From Ashinkailepas kermadecensis (lineage: Eukaryota > Arthropoda > Thecostraca > Neolepadidae), in assembly GCA_034440615.1 (NCBI GenBank), contig JAOTOM010004750.1, positions 333,501 to 397,500 on the forward strand: DNA of 64,000 nucleotides. The letters are read 5' to 3'. This document shows positions 12,416 to 22,965 of this stretch, piece after piece (position 1 is the stretch's first letter; the number at the start of each line of letters is the position of its first letter). Position numbers and translations under genes: made by a program. The notes under the pieces were generated by a model. That model had not been told where the DNA came from. It did no database searches and saw nothing but the letters and a program-made list of their open reading frames with translations.

Positions 12416-13150
12416 CCTGAAAAGATTGCGTATAATTCTGCTGTGTAGGTTGATGCTGTGTCGTGCAGACGGGCACGAAGGATAACCCGCGGCGGTGCTG
12501 CATTGGGGTACAGCACCGCCGCTGTGCCCGTCTGCTGTGTATGTGATTTTGAACCGTCTGTGTACATGATGTGGTAATTTGCGTGTTGTGCTGTGAATTG
12601 GAAGAAGAGTTGGTGTATTTCTGCGTATGTGTCTTTCAGTGTATGTGTGTTTTGGGTGGTCTATGAGGAAGTGTGTTGTGGGTGTTTCGTGTTTCCACTA
12701 GGCTGTGGGTGGTGGCAATGGTTTGGCTGTGGGTAGTGTAATGTGTAGTCTGTTTGCGTGTTGGTGGATGCGACAGCCTATCGTAGTTTTGAGTGGTATT
12801 GTTGTCATGAGTTGGTGTACACGTCTGGTGCGAAGTTTTAGGGCCTGTGTACATGGGTGTTGTGGAATGAGTTGCGTTTTGTAGTGGTATCTTAATAGTG
12901 CTTGTGTGCGTCTGTGCTGTAATTCTGGTATGCGGTTATATATGTGTAGTGCGAGGTTTGGTGAGGTGATATTGGCTCCTGTGGCTATTTATAAGCATTG
13001 GTGTTGTAGCCTGTCTATAATTTTGAGGTTTGATTTCGCAGCGTTTCCGAAGAGTGGGGATCCGTATTCCAAAATTGGCCGAATGAGTGATTCATAGAGG
13101 GTTATAAGTGTGTTTTTCGATCGGATCCCCAGTTTGTGCCAGAAGTGCTC
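12416..13150 (-). pseudogene. LINE copy 2 thumb to start of RNase H
   Basis: After the second frameshift the minus strand encodes ESLIRPILEYGSPLFGNAAK, the segment just after the RT thumb. At 12567-12416 it has an RNase H start with MYTDGSKS (first catalytic Asp) and AELYAIF (catalytic Glu). The remaining RNase H is missing at the junction near 12416. The region between has no intact frame. Confidence 0.65.
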
Positions 13151-13949
13151 GTAGTATGTTAATTCTTTTGGATGCGCGTTTTTGAATGTCCAGAATGTCT
13201 GGCCGGAAGGTAAGACGCGGGTCTAGTGTGATGCCTAAAAATTTTGCTTTGGTAACGAAAGGTATAGGTGTTTGGTCTATTTTTAGTGGTTGTGCATCTG
13301 TGTGTTTGTGGTAGCCGAAAGTCATGCATTTTGATTTGTGTGGTGCGATGTGTAGATTTAGTACTGCGAGTTTGTTGTGTAATTCTGTTAGTGAGTTTTG
13401 TAGTATAGCTAGTGCGTGATTTGGTGTTGCTTGCGATGTCCAAAGTACAATGTCGTCTGCATATATTGCAATTTTGGCCGAAACGTTGTCGGTGAGGACT
13501 GAATTTAAGCCCAGAATAAAGAGAAGGGGACTGAGAACCGCGCCTAGCATTAGGCCGGTTGTAGGAAATTTAGTTTCTGAAGTGTGTTGTCCGATTTTGA
13601 CTTGGAAGGAGCGGTTTAATAGATAGAAATGGAGGTAGTGTATGAGTCTGCCCTGTATGTCTATGTTGTGTAAGTGTTCAAGGAGTGCTGTGATGATGAT
13701 AATGGCATAGGCTTGTTTGATATCCAGGAAGACGGCGACGGTAGAACGTTTCTTGGCCGCCGCTTCCTGGATGTGGGTGGTGAGATAAGTGAGGTTGTCA
13801 AGACATGAGCGGTTAGGAAGAAAGCCTGATTGTATAGGAGAGATTAGTTTTTGTGTTTGAAGAATATAAAGAACGCGTTTTTTTTTACTAGGCGTTCGAA
13901 GAGTTTGTGAAAACAGCTGGTTAGTGCGATAGGACGGTAAGAGTCGCAT
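13092..13949 (-). pseudogene. LINE copy 2 RT core (YADD)
   Basis: In the frame after the first shift, RT blocks follow in order: SPIQSGFLPNRSC, AVFLDIKQAYAI, GLMLGAVLSPLLFIL and YADDIVLW (YADD at about 13452-13463). Then comes the thumb block AKFLGITLDPRLTF. The usual PQGS/RQGS-like motif here reads LGAVLSP, a divergence in the conserved Gln-Gly site that may itself inactivate. The frame shifts again near 13150, after which the thumb continues in another frame. Confidence 0.8.
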
Positions 13950-15387
13950 AGAGTTGAGTCAGTGTTTGGTTTAGGGATAGGAATGAGAAGAGCGTGTAAC
14001 CAAGATTGTGGATATGTATGTGTTGTCCATGCGGTGTTGTAGGTGTCGAGTAATGCGTGTAATGCTTGTAGTGGTTGATGTTTGAAGAATGAGTAATGTA
14101 TGTTGTCTGGTCCTACGCTTGTGTTTCCGGTTTGTGCGATTGCTATTTGTAATTCTGTGAGTGTGAACCTAGTGTTGTAAAGATGTGGACGTGTGTGTCT
14201 GGTTGGGGGTGGGGGGTGTCGTGGGAGTGTGCATGCCCTAATGTGATAGTTGTCTGCGAAAATGTTTGCTATTGTCTGTGGGTCTGTGACGGTGATGTTG
14301 TTGTGTATAAGTGTGATGGCTTTACGTGGGGGTCTTTGCCGGTGTTGAAATGTTTTGAGGACTGTCCAAATTTCGCCGAGAGGTGTGAATCTATTAAATT
14401 GATTGCAAAATGTATTCCAGGAGGTCTGTTTGGCTTGTCTGATAGTGCGTTTACATAGTGCTCTGTTTTGTTTGTATGCTGTGAGTGTTTCCGGTGTGCG
14501 GTGTCGTTCGTATCTGTGTCGTGCGTGGTTCCTCGCGCGGATCGCCCGGTGGCACTCTTCGTTCCACCAGGGGGCCGCGCGAGGTTTGTGTTGGTGTCGT
14601 GGTTTTGTTTGTGGTATGTGTTGGAGTGCGGTGGTGAGTAGCATGTCTGCGTATTGTTCTGGTGTGTATTGTGGATTATAGGATGTCTGTGCTGCTAAGG
14701 ATTCTGAGAATGGGGTCCAGGATGCGTTTTTAAGGTTCCACCGGCCCGTCGGAGGGTTGGGTGGGCCGGTGGGCGGGATTTGGTGGAAGGTAATGGTGAT
14801 GGGGGCGTGGTCACTAAAGTGTGGATCGGAGTCGGCTGTCCAGAATAGGGTGAGGGCTATGCGAGAGGAAGCGAGTGTTATGTCCGGGGTGGTAGGGAGG
14901 TGTGAACTAATTGGAACGAGGTATGTTGGTGAGCCGGTGTTGAGTATTGTGAGGTTATGTTGTGTAGCCAGTGTGATGAGTGTGAGTGCTCTGTGATTGG
15001 GTCGTGTTGTGCGGGTGTCCCATAGTGGGTGGTGTGAGTTAAAGTCTCCTGTGAGTAGGACAAGGGTGTGAATTTGTTCAAGTGCCTTATTTAATTCCGA
15101 GAGGGTTTCTGTGTTCCGCGAGGGGGGGTCATATACGTTAATGAGGGTGTAGGCTGTGTTGTGTACGTGGATTTCAGTGAGGAGTATGTCTGCTGTGGTG
15201 TTAAATTGTATCAGGCGGTGCGGTGTTGTATTCCTAATGTATGTGCATACTCCGCCTGATCTGTGTATGTTGTCTGTGTCTTGTCTGTATAGTGTGTAGT
15301 GAGGAATGTTAAATTGATATGGGTCATGAGGTTTAAAGTGTGTTTCCTGTAGGCATAGTGCTGTGTGGTGTGTTTGCAGTGCGTAAT
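13844..15387 (-). pseudogene. LINE copy 2 endonuclease and N-terminal RT
   Basis: The frame is open from about 15387 down to 13844, over 500 codons. Visible endonuclease motifs are LQETHF, GDFNSHHPLW and SDHAPI, the metal-binding and catalytic blocks of the APE family that nicks target DNA. They are followed by the region before RT (PWWNEECHRAIRARN), a GNTSVGPDNIHYSF block and YRPIALTSCFHKLFERLV. The frame then breaks in the run of eight T/A at about 13879-13886. The first endonuclease motif is lost at the left truncation. The ATG at 14644 is internal and not the real start. Confidence 0.8.
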
Positions 15388-15392
15388 GTTGA

Positions 15393-16230
15393 ACGTCCTT
15401 GGATCATCCTTTTATATCTTGGTGGAACCTTACCCGTTTTGGGGCCTGCTTTTGCGTCTCCGAGGCCTCATCTCATATCCACTGGCTTTCTCTTCCGTCT
15501 TAGGGCCTCCTCTCATTCTTTGGTCCTCCCTTCCTGTATTTGGGCCTTCCTTTGCAATCCTGGGGGCCTCCGTGCCAATTTTTGGCACTCCCTTGATTCC
15601 TGGGGCCTCCTATAATCTCCTAGATTACTCATTTTTTTAAATTAGGGGCCTCCTCTCACGTCTTGGAGGCCTCCTCATCTGTGTTTGGAGCCTCATTATC
15701 CTCTTAGCAGAGTGCTTTTGCGTCCGAGACTCACATATTCGCTCCTAGGGTCCTCCTCTTCCAAAATAAGCCTCATCTGGCTAGTCTCAGCGACCTTCAC
15801 TCATTCCTGCAGAGACCTTCTTACCCATCTTGGGTCCCCGTCTTGCGTCCGGAAAAATATATCCTATCATATGTCCTTATTTTCTATTGTAGGGGACTCC
15901 TCTTCCATCTTGGGGGCCTCGTTTTCCAAATTAAGAATATCCTGCCACCCATCGGAAGCCTTCTTGTCTGACCTGGGTGGCTTCTTGCCTGTCTCGGTAG
16001 CATCCTTTTCGTCCTGGGGGCCTCCTCCCAACATCTGTCCTACGTCTCTTATAGGGACCAGATGAGCCTCGTTGGCTTTCTTGGGGCCTGTTGGACAGCA
16101 TGATTTTCTGTCCCGTTGGCCTCCTTGCTCGCCTTTTTTCCTGTGCATTTCCGGATATGGGCCTCCTCAAATTTCAGGGGGGTCCCCAGTCTCACGGCAG
16201 GGGGGGCTCCCCCGCTACCCCCCGGTGGCG
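15393..16230. repeat. Decayed G/C-run minisatellite, right block
   Basis: Irregular units of GGGGCCTCCT, followed by 10-20 variable bases and CTTGG. The same pattern is seen before 12415. Open frames on both strands follow the repeat and are not credible genes. Confidence 0.6.
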
Positions 16231-16329
16231 ACGCCCCTGCGCGAGGTGGCAAGCCAAGCACAATGCAGTTCCCCTATTCTCCAACACTCACCACCACAAA
16301 ATAAATATTAGCACCACATCTCGCGAATA

Positions 16330-16546
16330 GGATGCAGAGACACCAACTGTAGGATGCAGAGACACTGACTGTATGATGCAGAGACACCGACTGTAGGATG
16401 CAGAGACACCGACTGTAGGATGCAGAGACACCGACTGTAGGGTGCAGAGACACCGACTGTAGGATGCAGAGACACCGACTGTAGGATGCAGAGACACCGA
16501 CTGTAGGATGCAGATACACCGACTGTAGGATGCAGAGACATCGACT
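16330..16546. repeat. 22-bp minisatellite, about 10 copies
   Basis: The unit is GATGCAGAGACACCGACTGTAG. Copies differ at one or two sites. The repeat frames (LHPTVGVSASYSRC-like) are artefacts. Confidence 0.95.
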
Positions 16547-16742
16547 GATCTGTTCGATTGCCGCGCCTGACAGCATGGGCTTGGGAATATCAGTTCTTTA
16601 ACTGAAATTATACCAAAAATAACACTACGACCAACATTATTTTATTCCCACTATTAAACAACAAGTGTTTTTTTGCTGCACATCTGGATGCTGTAATAGC
16701 TGATTGAAAATATTTACTTTTAAATATTAAATACTGGAAGAT

Positions 16743-18509
16743 GTACACTCGCTTTCGGTGGGATGTTCGGGGGTACCCTTAGCATGGATGGCTCACTAGG
16801 AACGTAGGCTGTGACGCTGCACACCAAAAATTACTGGTAGGCTGCGCCGTTTCGCAGTCATGAATTGCGTGACAGTCTACCAGCTTCGCCACCGGCCAGC
16901 GTCCGAGCCATAGGATTCGCGTGTCACCCGACCATTTGCCCTGCAGCCATGCAGTGGTAAACACGGGTCTTCCCTGTTCCCGCCTTGCATTTATCTGTCG
17001 GCGAAACAACATTGGCAGTTAAACGAGCAGGTTACTGGACTTCTGTCGATAAGCAACAATTGATAGCTGCGGATTTCTGACTCCAGCAACACAGAATTAG
17101 CAGGAAAGGTTGGAAAAAGCTCCGTTGCAAAGATGTAGCGAAAGGAGATGGGAGGTTTATGATGTCAATGAAGTATTCTCTGGCCCCAAAATAATAATAG
17201 GATGTCCAACATTTATACGTTTTAGAAATGTAGTTCGAACTCTTGCTGGGGTGGCTTTATGAACTAGGGTCCAATTGCTAAGAAGAGCTGGTTTCGTGAA
17301 CCCTGGCCATGATTCCATGAATTACAGTTTTACAGTCTAAATTTGGCAAAGCGCTTCACGTGCCGTCAATACACCGACACGGCGACCCCGGCAGCTCGCT
17401 CTCGACCTTATCGTGCCAATTGCCAACTGACCCTCCCAGCCGGGGACTAAAAGCTTCATATAAAGTAAAATCCTTGTATGGCAAAATAGTTGGATGGTAT
17501 CAGCGTGAAAAATACTTTACCCCCACGGAATTCTGAATATGTCGCTTGCAGTACAGTGCACAACATATGCAATACATAATATGATATCATGCAACAGATT
17601 CCTGGAGCCCTAAAGCATGTGATTCTCAATGAAGTAGATGCAATTTAATTAAGTAACTAATTGACTTGTCAATGAATCTGAATTAAGCAAGCAAGTGTCT
17701 CCCTGTGACCTGCCGCCTCGGTAGCTTAGCTGGCTAGAGCGCTGTCGTGCACCCGTCTCCGCTGTCCTGGCAATGCTGAGTTCGAGTCGCTTCGCGTGCT
17801 CGCTTTTAGTCCCCGGCTGGGAGGGTCAGTTAGCAATTGGCACGATAAGGTCGAGAGCGAGCTGCCGGGGTCGCCGTGTCGGTGTATTGACGGCACGTGA
17901 AGCGCTTTGCCAAATTTAGACTGTAAAACTGTAATTCATGGAATCATGGCCAGGGTTTACGAAATCAGCTCTTCTTAGCAATTGGATCCTGGTTCATAAA
18001 GCCACCCCAGCAAGAGTTCGAACTACATTTCTAAAACGTATAAATGTTGGACATTCTATTATTATTTTGGGGCCAGAGAATACTTCATTGACATCATAAA
18101 CCTCCCATCTGCTTTCGCTACATCTTTGCAACTGAGCTTTTTCCAACCTTTCCTGCTCATTCTGTGTTGCTGGAGTCAGAAATCCGCAGCTATCAATTGT
18201 TGCTTATCGACAGAAGTCCAGTAGCTCGTTTAACTGCCAATGTTGTTTCGCCGACAGAGGAATGCAAGGCGGGAACAGGGAAGACCCGTGTTTACCACTG
18301 CATGGCTGCAGGGCAATTGGTCGCGTGACACGCGAATCCTATGGCTCGGACGCTGGCCGGTGGCGAAGCTGGTAGACTGTCACGCAACTCATAACTGTGA
18401 AACGGCGCAGCCTACCAGTAATTTTTAGTGTGTAGCGTCACAGCCTACGTTCCTAGTGAGCCAGCCATGCTAAGGGTACCCCCGAACATCCCACCGAAAG
18501 CGAGTGTAC
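16743..18509. repeat. Large interrupted palindrome, arms about 0.71 kb
   Basis: The left arm (16743-17454) and right arm (17802-18509) are reverse complements over their whole length with scattered substitutions, by eye about 95% identical. The outer ends read GTACACTCGCTTTCGGTGGG and its complement. The 347-bp spacer (17455-17801) holds a tRNA-like SINE head. No clear target-site duplication is seen outside. Matching frames in the two arms (16779-17012 minus; 18240-18428 plus) encode nearly the same peptide only because the arms are copies. It is either a foldback element or an inverted duplication. Confidence 0.9.
17714..17915 (+). mobile_element. tRNA-derived SINE spanning palindrome spacer and right arm
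   Basis: An RNA polymerase III type-2 promoter is visible: A box TAGCTTAGCTGG at 17722-17733 and B-box-like GAGTTCGAGTC at 17778-17788, 44 bp apart. A body follows that crosses 17802 into the right arm of the palindrome. The left arm contains only the reversed body, not the head. The tRNA part does not look like a functional tRNA. The 3' limit is a guess. Confidence 0.55.
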
Positions 18510-19524
18510 CTTCTAGTTCATATATGGAATATATTAGTTCAAACCAAGAATGATGTCATTTATATTTGGAAGGATCTTCAGCGACCTGGCAGGGAAAAAA
18601 TTGCCGCTGAAAACTTTCCTTTTGGCCTGTCAGGTCAGGTCTGTTTCAATTAAACCATTTGACATGCCCAAGCCCTGACCTGACTCTTAAGGTCAGGTGT
18701 AGTTAGGTTTGTGGTGTCAGGCTGGTGTCGTTGACCTGTTAAAGTCAGGTCAGTCAGGAGATCACCAATTAAATCGCAAGTTATCTTGACGATGGCCATT
18801 TCACCTATGATTCACAACAGTTACGGACAATCTAATTTAAACAAGATGTCGATATTGGCAGCCACATTGTGCAGTGCTTGTGACCATCGCACAATCGACA
18901 TTAATCACAGACCAACACGGGCCTTTGTGCCGCGATAACAACTGAGTTGCTGACCCAGTCGCGTTCATGAGGTAAACTCGTCCGGCTCTGCGCATTGTTC
19001 TGCGCAGGTTCGATTACAAAGCCACGGATTTTCGGCGTTGGTGGTTGGGCAGCGGGCAGGCGAGCGTTAATTGTCGGTATTCTTGGTGAGGTTGTCGATG
19101 TTCTTCCGGAAATTATAGGTCAAAATATTTCGTTTGTATGTCCGTGGTGCTTCATGCAATTTAATCACGTACTAATCGTTTGTCCATGCAGAATTATATA
19201 GTGTTATCTAGTGAATTCTGAAACAGCGTAACTGTATGATTCTATTAGTCACTCTGCCAAGAACAAAACGTGGGGACATTAGATTCCTTGGATCGATCTT
19301 TTCCATGCAACGACCGCTGGACTAATATAAAGTGGCGAAAATGTTGGAGGGGAGGGGGGGCGACACGTTTCTTCCTTATGCACCTTCTGGTAGAGACCCT
19401 GCACTTAAGCGACCATACGCCACGAAATAACTGCTTAAACACAGCGGGAGACACAAGAACTGACGGACTGAGTGGTCGGAAGTACAACGCGAACAGTTTG
19501 CCCCGTCTCTAGACACGCAGTGTA
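18510..19524. other. Unassigned DNA with AGGTCA-rich patch
   Basis: No gene. The part at 18620-18760 carries many TGACCT/AGGTCA hexamers like the TTAA elements, but no element ends were recognised. 18990-19200 has a short frame (68 codons) with no recognisable features. Confidence 0.4.
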
Positions 19525-19709
19525 CTGTCCGTACCCACGCGTGTGCTGTCCGTACCCACGCGTGTACTGTCCGTACACACGCGTAGCTGTCCGTACCCAC
19601 GCGTGTGCTGTCCGTACCCACGCGTGTACTGTCCGTACCCACGCGTGTACTGTCCGTACACACGCGTAGCTGTCCGTACCCACGCGTGGCTGTCCGTACC
19701 CACGCGTAG
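19525..19709. repeat. 20-21-bp minisatellite with ACGCGT
   Basis: The unit is CTGTCCGTACCCACGCGTGT plus one base, with variants of 20-21 bp; nine copies. Each copy has the palindrome ACGCGT. Open frames on both strands follow the repeat. Confidence 0.93.
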
Positions 19710-20012
19710 AAGAAAAATGAAACTTTTCGTAAGCTAGGCTTCAAATAAGTGGACAGGCTTTGTATGCGTGTACGCGATTGACTGGTTCGTTATTTATGTT
19801 GGTAATCGAACCAAAGCTCATACTTTAGCTTCTGGTTTAAGTAGCTAGGCGCTATGTTACTTTAGGTGACCTCACTGATAAAGGCTTCTCAACAGAGTAT
19901 CGTAGTATTTATTTTATTGGGCACAATACATCCATATCCCAAAAGAAATGTTGTCTGAAAGATCAAGCGATTGGCAAATCTTAGACAGGCAGCTTAGCAT
20001 AAGTCCAGTAGT

Positions 20013-20690
20013 TTAACCCGCGCCGTCTCGGATGGTGGGGGGTGGTGGTTGTTATGCCCCCCCCCTAAGGTTTTCCGCGGAAAGTGAAAGAACGGCGCGC
20101 GGCAGCGTCGAAATTTGGCATACCTTTTCCCACATCAATTTGACATGTTGTGTCAAAATTTTGAGGTAAGGCCATCTAGGGTCAACGAGTTAGTGAAGGT
20201 CAAGTGAGGTCACCTCGAAACAAAGTTCAACCAGTCGTCACGCTTTAACGGATGAAGATATTTTAATCAAAACTTTCTACGTTTGCTTATCTTTAGGGAC
20301 AGAACAAAACGCACCGAAGGAATTTTTATTTTTTTAGTTTTTTATTACTTATTAGTTTTGCTTATTTGCCCATTAGAGTTAAACTCGAAGATGCTGGCAA
20401 AAGCAAGCATTTTTTATCAGTGCAAGTTTATTTCGAACATCGTTTTTCTGTCCGCTCTACGCATTAGAAAAATAAAAATTAAAGAAAACTTTCAAACTCA
20501 AAATTTTGAAATTTCCAAAACATAAAATGTTGATGTTTGGGTGGCCAAAAATTATATGGTCCTGGTCAATTCTGTCTTCCTTTTCTGATTTCAAATAATT
20601 TTTGGTTTTTCAAATCTCCCCCAAAATGAACTCCCCAGAGCCAAAAGCATGATGTAAATCATCATGGGTCCAGCAGCCTACCATGAGTCC
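20013..20690 (+). mobile_element. TTAA-type element D, one end visible
   Basis: It begins TTAACCCGCGCCGTCTCGG at 20013, followed by a G-run/C-run hairpin region (20034-20074) and TGACCT-type motifs. The first 260 bp match, in reverse orientation, the sequence ending at 42818. The far end is not recognised, so the right limit is approximate. The TTAACCC start fits piggyBac-type termini (inference). Confidence 0.5.
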
Positions 20691-21045
20691 ATGATCTTAG
20701 CATGAGTCCAGCCGTTTAGCATGTGTCCAGAATTTTAGCATGAATCCATTCACATGAGACAGTTATCATGCATTTTTTCGATAGGCTGGTGGTGGTGCTG
20801 GTGGTAGGATAGGACAGGCAGAGCCTTTTCCCAATATTTTATCCAATTCGCTACGCAGTCCAAGAGGAGTGGACATCGGTATGCAGATGCAGGTTCAGAT
20901 ATAACTACAACCGCTACTCGTTGTGCTCTAGCATCCATCTGTGACATGCCAGTGTGTCACATTTTTGGTGGCGTGGTCCTGTGTTTCATGCGTTCAAACG
21001 GAATGCGGAGAAATACTCCGGAGATGTGCCGGAGTGCTGCTGGAG
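20691..21045. other. Unassigned DNA
   Basis: Short repeats of CATGAGTCCAG type at 20660-20755. The rest has no features I can support. Confidence 0.4.
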
Positions 21046-21275
21046 AGTGACGTCGGAGTGCACCACAAGTGACGCAGGGGTGACGTCAGAGTACGCCGTG
21101 AGTGACGAAGGGATGACGTCAGAGCACACCGGGAGTGACGCAGGGCTGACGTCAGAGCACACCGGGAGTGACGCAGGGCTGACGTCAGAGCACACCGGGA
21201 GTGACGTAGGGCTGACGTCAGAGCACACCGGGAGTGACGCAGGGCTGACGTCAGAGCACACCGGGAGTGACGCAA
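21046..21275. repeat. 33-bp minisatellite carrying CRE palindromes
   Basis: The 33-bp unit contains TGACGTCAGAGCACACCGGG and then AGTGACGCAGGGC; about 7 copies, the first two diverged. Most unit junctions form TGACGTCA, the consensus CREB/ATF site. Because 33 is a multiple of three, the plus-strand frame 20954-21373 reads as an 11-residue repeat. No other evidence makes it a gene. Confidence 0.93.
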
Positions 21276-21367
21276 AAGCGCTGATCGACTCTTGCGGCCG
21301 TAGGCGCGGCGCTAATGAAGCCCCGACGACCGAAGAGCTGCCTATGCTCACGAAGCAGACTTCAAGT

Positions 21368-21538
21368 GGGTAGGTATACAGCATGTCTGACATACAGCAG
21401 ACATCACTGTAAATACTCATGATATGTGGGTATACAACATGTCTGACATACAGCAGACATCACTGTAAATACTCATGATATGTGGGTATACAGCATGTCT
21501 GACATACAGCAGACATCACTGTAAATACTCATGATATG
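21368..21538. repeat. 56-bp minisatellite, 3 near-identical copies
   Basis: Each unit contains the hairpin ATGTCTG-ACATACAG-CAGACAT (7-bp stem, 8-nt loop) and ends near CTCATGATATGT. Only one or two differences separate the copies. Confidence 0.95.
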
Positions 21539-21540
21539 CC

Positions 21541-22200
21541 CGCACGGTTTTCAGGCGCAACACCTTTTTCAACTACAGGCCAGTCTGTGCTCGTGGACCG
21601 CGTGCCAGTCAGCTGACTGTACAGCTGCACCAACAACAACAACCGGCCACTGAACGCGCGCCCATTCAGCGTGAGCAGCCATAAGACATTTCGCCTGCCT
21701 ACTGGACCATGCAGACAGTACCGCAACACCAGCACTGGCCGCGCGGCTCAGCACTGCAGCAGCGGCTCTCACGCTCTCTTCAGCCAGCGGGAGCACATTG
21801 TCGGCCGGTGCACAGCACCGGCGGCCGGCCAGCCCGCAAAGTCGGCTGTAATTTCACACCTGGCCGGGCGCCGGGCGTTTGGCGCCAACGTTTGGCGCCA
21901 ACGCCGATGGCGCCAATGCATCAGTCGGCGATGAAGTGGGTGGCAATAGCCATTGGTGTTATGACGGCTAATGAGTGGCGCGATCGGATGGATGCCTGCT
22001 GAGCACGGACGGAGCGTGGTGGCGGGCGACTGGGGCGGGCGCCGGGCGCCGAGTCGCCGCCGTCCTGGGTCAACCCGGGCCGGCGCGTGTGGCACGTGCG
22101 CCACGACACCGACATCCACACACTCATCTCAGGCTGGAGTGGCCAACCTGCGTGCTGGCACGGTGAGCTCATCTGACCGGCTGTGGTGACGCGGTTCGCA
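21541..22200. other. CpG-rich single-copy block
   Basis: GC-rich, without tandem repetition and flanked by repeats. Several overlapping frames of 70-116 codons exist, but none is recognisable. It looks more like a promoter or 5' exon region than a coding exon (see the site at 21878). Confidence 0.35.
21878..21926 (+). promoter_or_regulatory. Candidate promoter: two E2F-like palindromes and an initiator
   Basis: TTTGGCGCCAA occurs at 21878-21888 and again at 21891-21901, with a third GGCGCCAA at about 21909. TTTGGCGC fits the E2F/DP consensus TTTSGCGC on both strands. TCAGTC at 21921 fits the arthropod initiator TCAGTY. No TATA box and no clear downstream gene are seen. Confidence 0.25.
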
Positions 22201-22436
22201 CTGATTGATCACAGCGCCTGCAGCTCGAATCTGCCTTCGTCTGCATCATTTGGAAAATTACGCACTATCTTCTATCACTAAGTTGAACACACCAAATCTG
22301 CGCGACGTAGCAGCATCAAAGTATCCAAATCTCCTATATTCTACGATTACTTCCTCCAACAGGCCTACGCCCAATTACGGGGAGGGTTTACGCATCTGGT
22401 AATCTAGTCTCACTGGCGGATGTGAGTGCTCAGGAC
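22201..22436. other. Unassigned DNA
   Basis: No features seen. Shorter than most gaps and without any tandem pattern. Confidence 0.4.
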
Positions 22437-22752
22437 CCATGACATATCTATTGTTATCCATGGTATGCCTACGATTATCCCTGGCATGTCTATGGCTACC
22501 CATGACATGTCTATGATTGTCCATGATATGTGTATGTTATTAATTGTATGTGTGGTTATCTATGATATATTTATGGTTATACACGGTACGTCCATTGTTG
22601 TCCATAGTATGTATGTGATTATCCATGATATGCATATGGTTATCCATGATACATTTATGGTTATCAATGATATGTCTATGATTATCCATGATATGTCCAT
22701 GGTTATCCATGTATGTTCATGGTTATCTATGGTATGTCTATGGTTATCCACC
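22437..22752. repeat. Decayed 21-bp minisatellite
   Basis: About 15 units near ATGATATGTCTATGGTTATCC; divergence between copies is high, so this array is older than its neighbours. A 133-codon frame is a by-product of the 21-bp period. Confidence 0.85.
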
Positions 22753-22965
22753 TTAGGTTGTTCGGAGCACCAACATCCTGGAACTTTGAATGCGCAGGGG
22801 ATAAAAAAGAGACGACTACTCTGTTAAATAGTCCAAGTAAAAACAAAAATATTCAATTCATGTCAATCATAGAGCAAACGTAACCACATGTCACAGAGAA
22901 GCCCCATTGCATTATAACCCGGGACGTTTGGTACATGCATAGCTCTTTGTAGTCTGCTGTATGGC
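22753..22965. other. Unassigned spacer between arrays
   Basis: Nothing recognised. Confidence 0.4.

Larger units (their letters stand above)
12416..15392 (-). mobile_element. Reverse-strand LINE, I/LOA-like (copy 2), truncated at both ends
   Basis: Read on the minus strand it contains most of an AP-type endonuclease, the RT and the start of RNase H. The 5' side lacks ORF1 and the first endonuclease motif. The 3' side ends abruptly after the AELYAIF part of RNase H and joins the decayed repeat. Loss of the 3' end is unusual, because target-primed insertion normally truncates the 5' end, so a later deletion is likely. It has frameshifts near 13880 and 13150 and is inactive. Confidence 0.85.

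Noticed and set aside
16779..17012. Gene present twice in the palindrome (also 18240-18428)
   Set aside because: The two frames are the same sequence because the arms are copies. They are short, end differently and show no domain.
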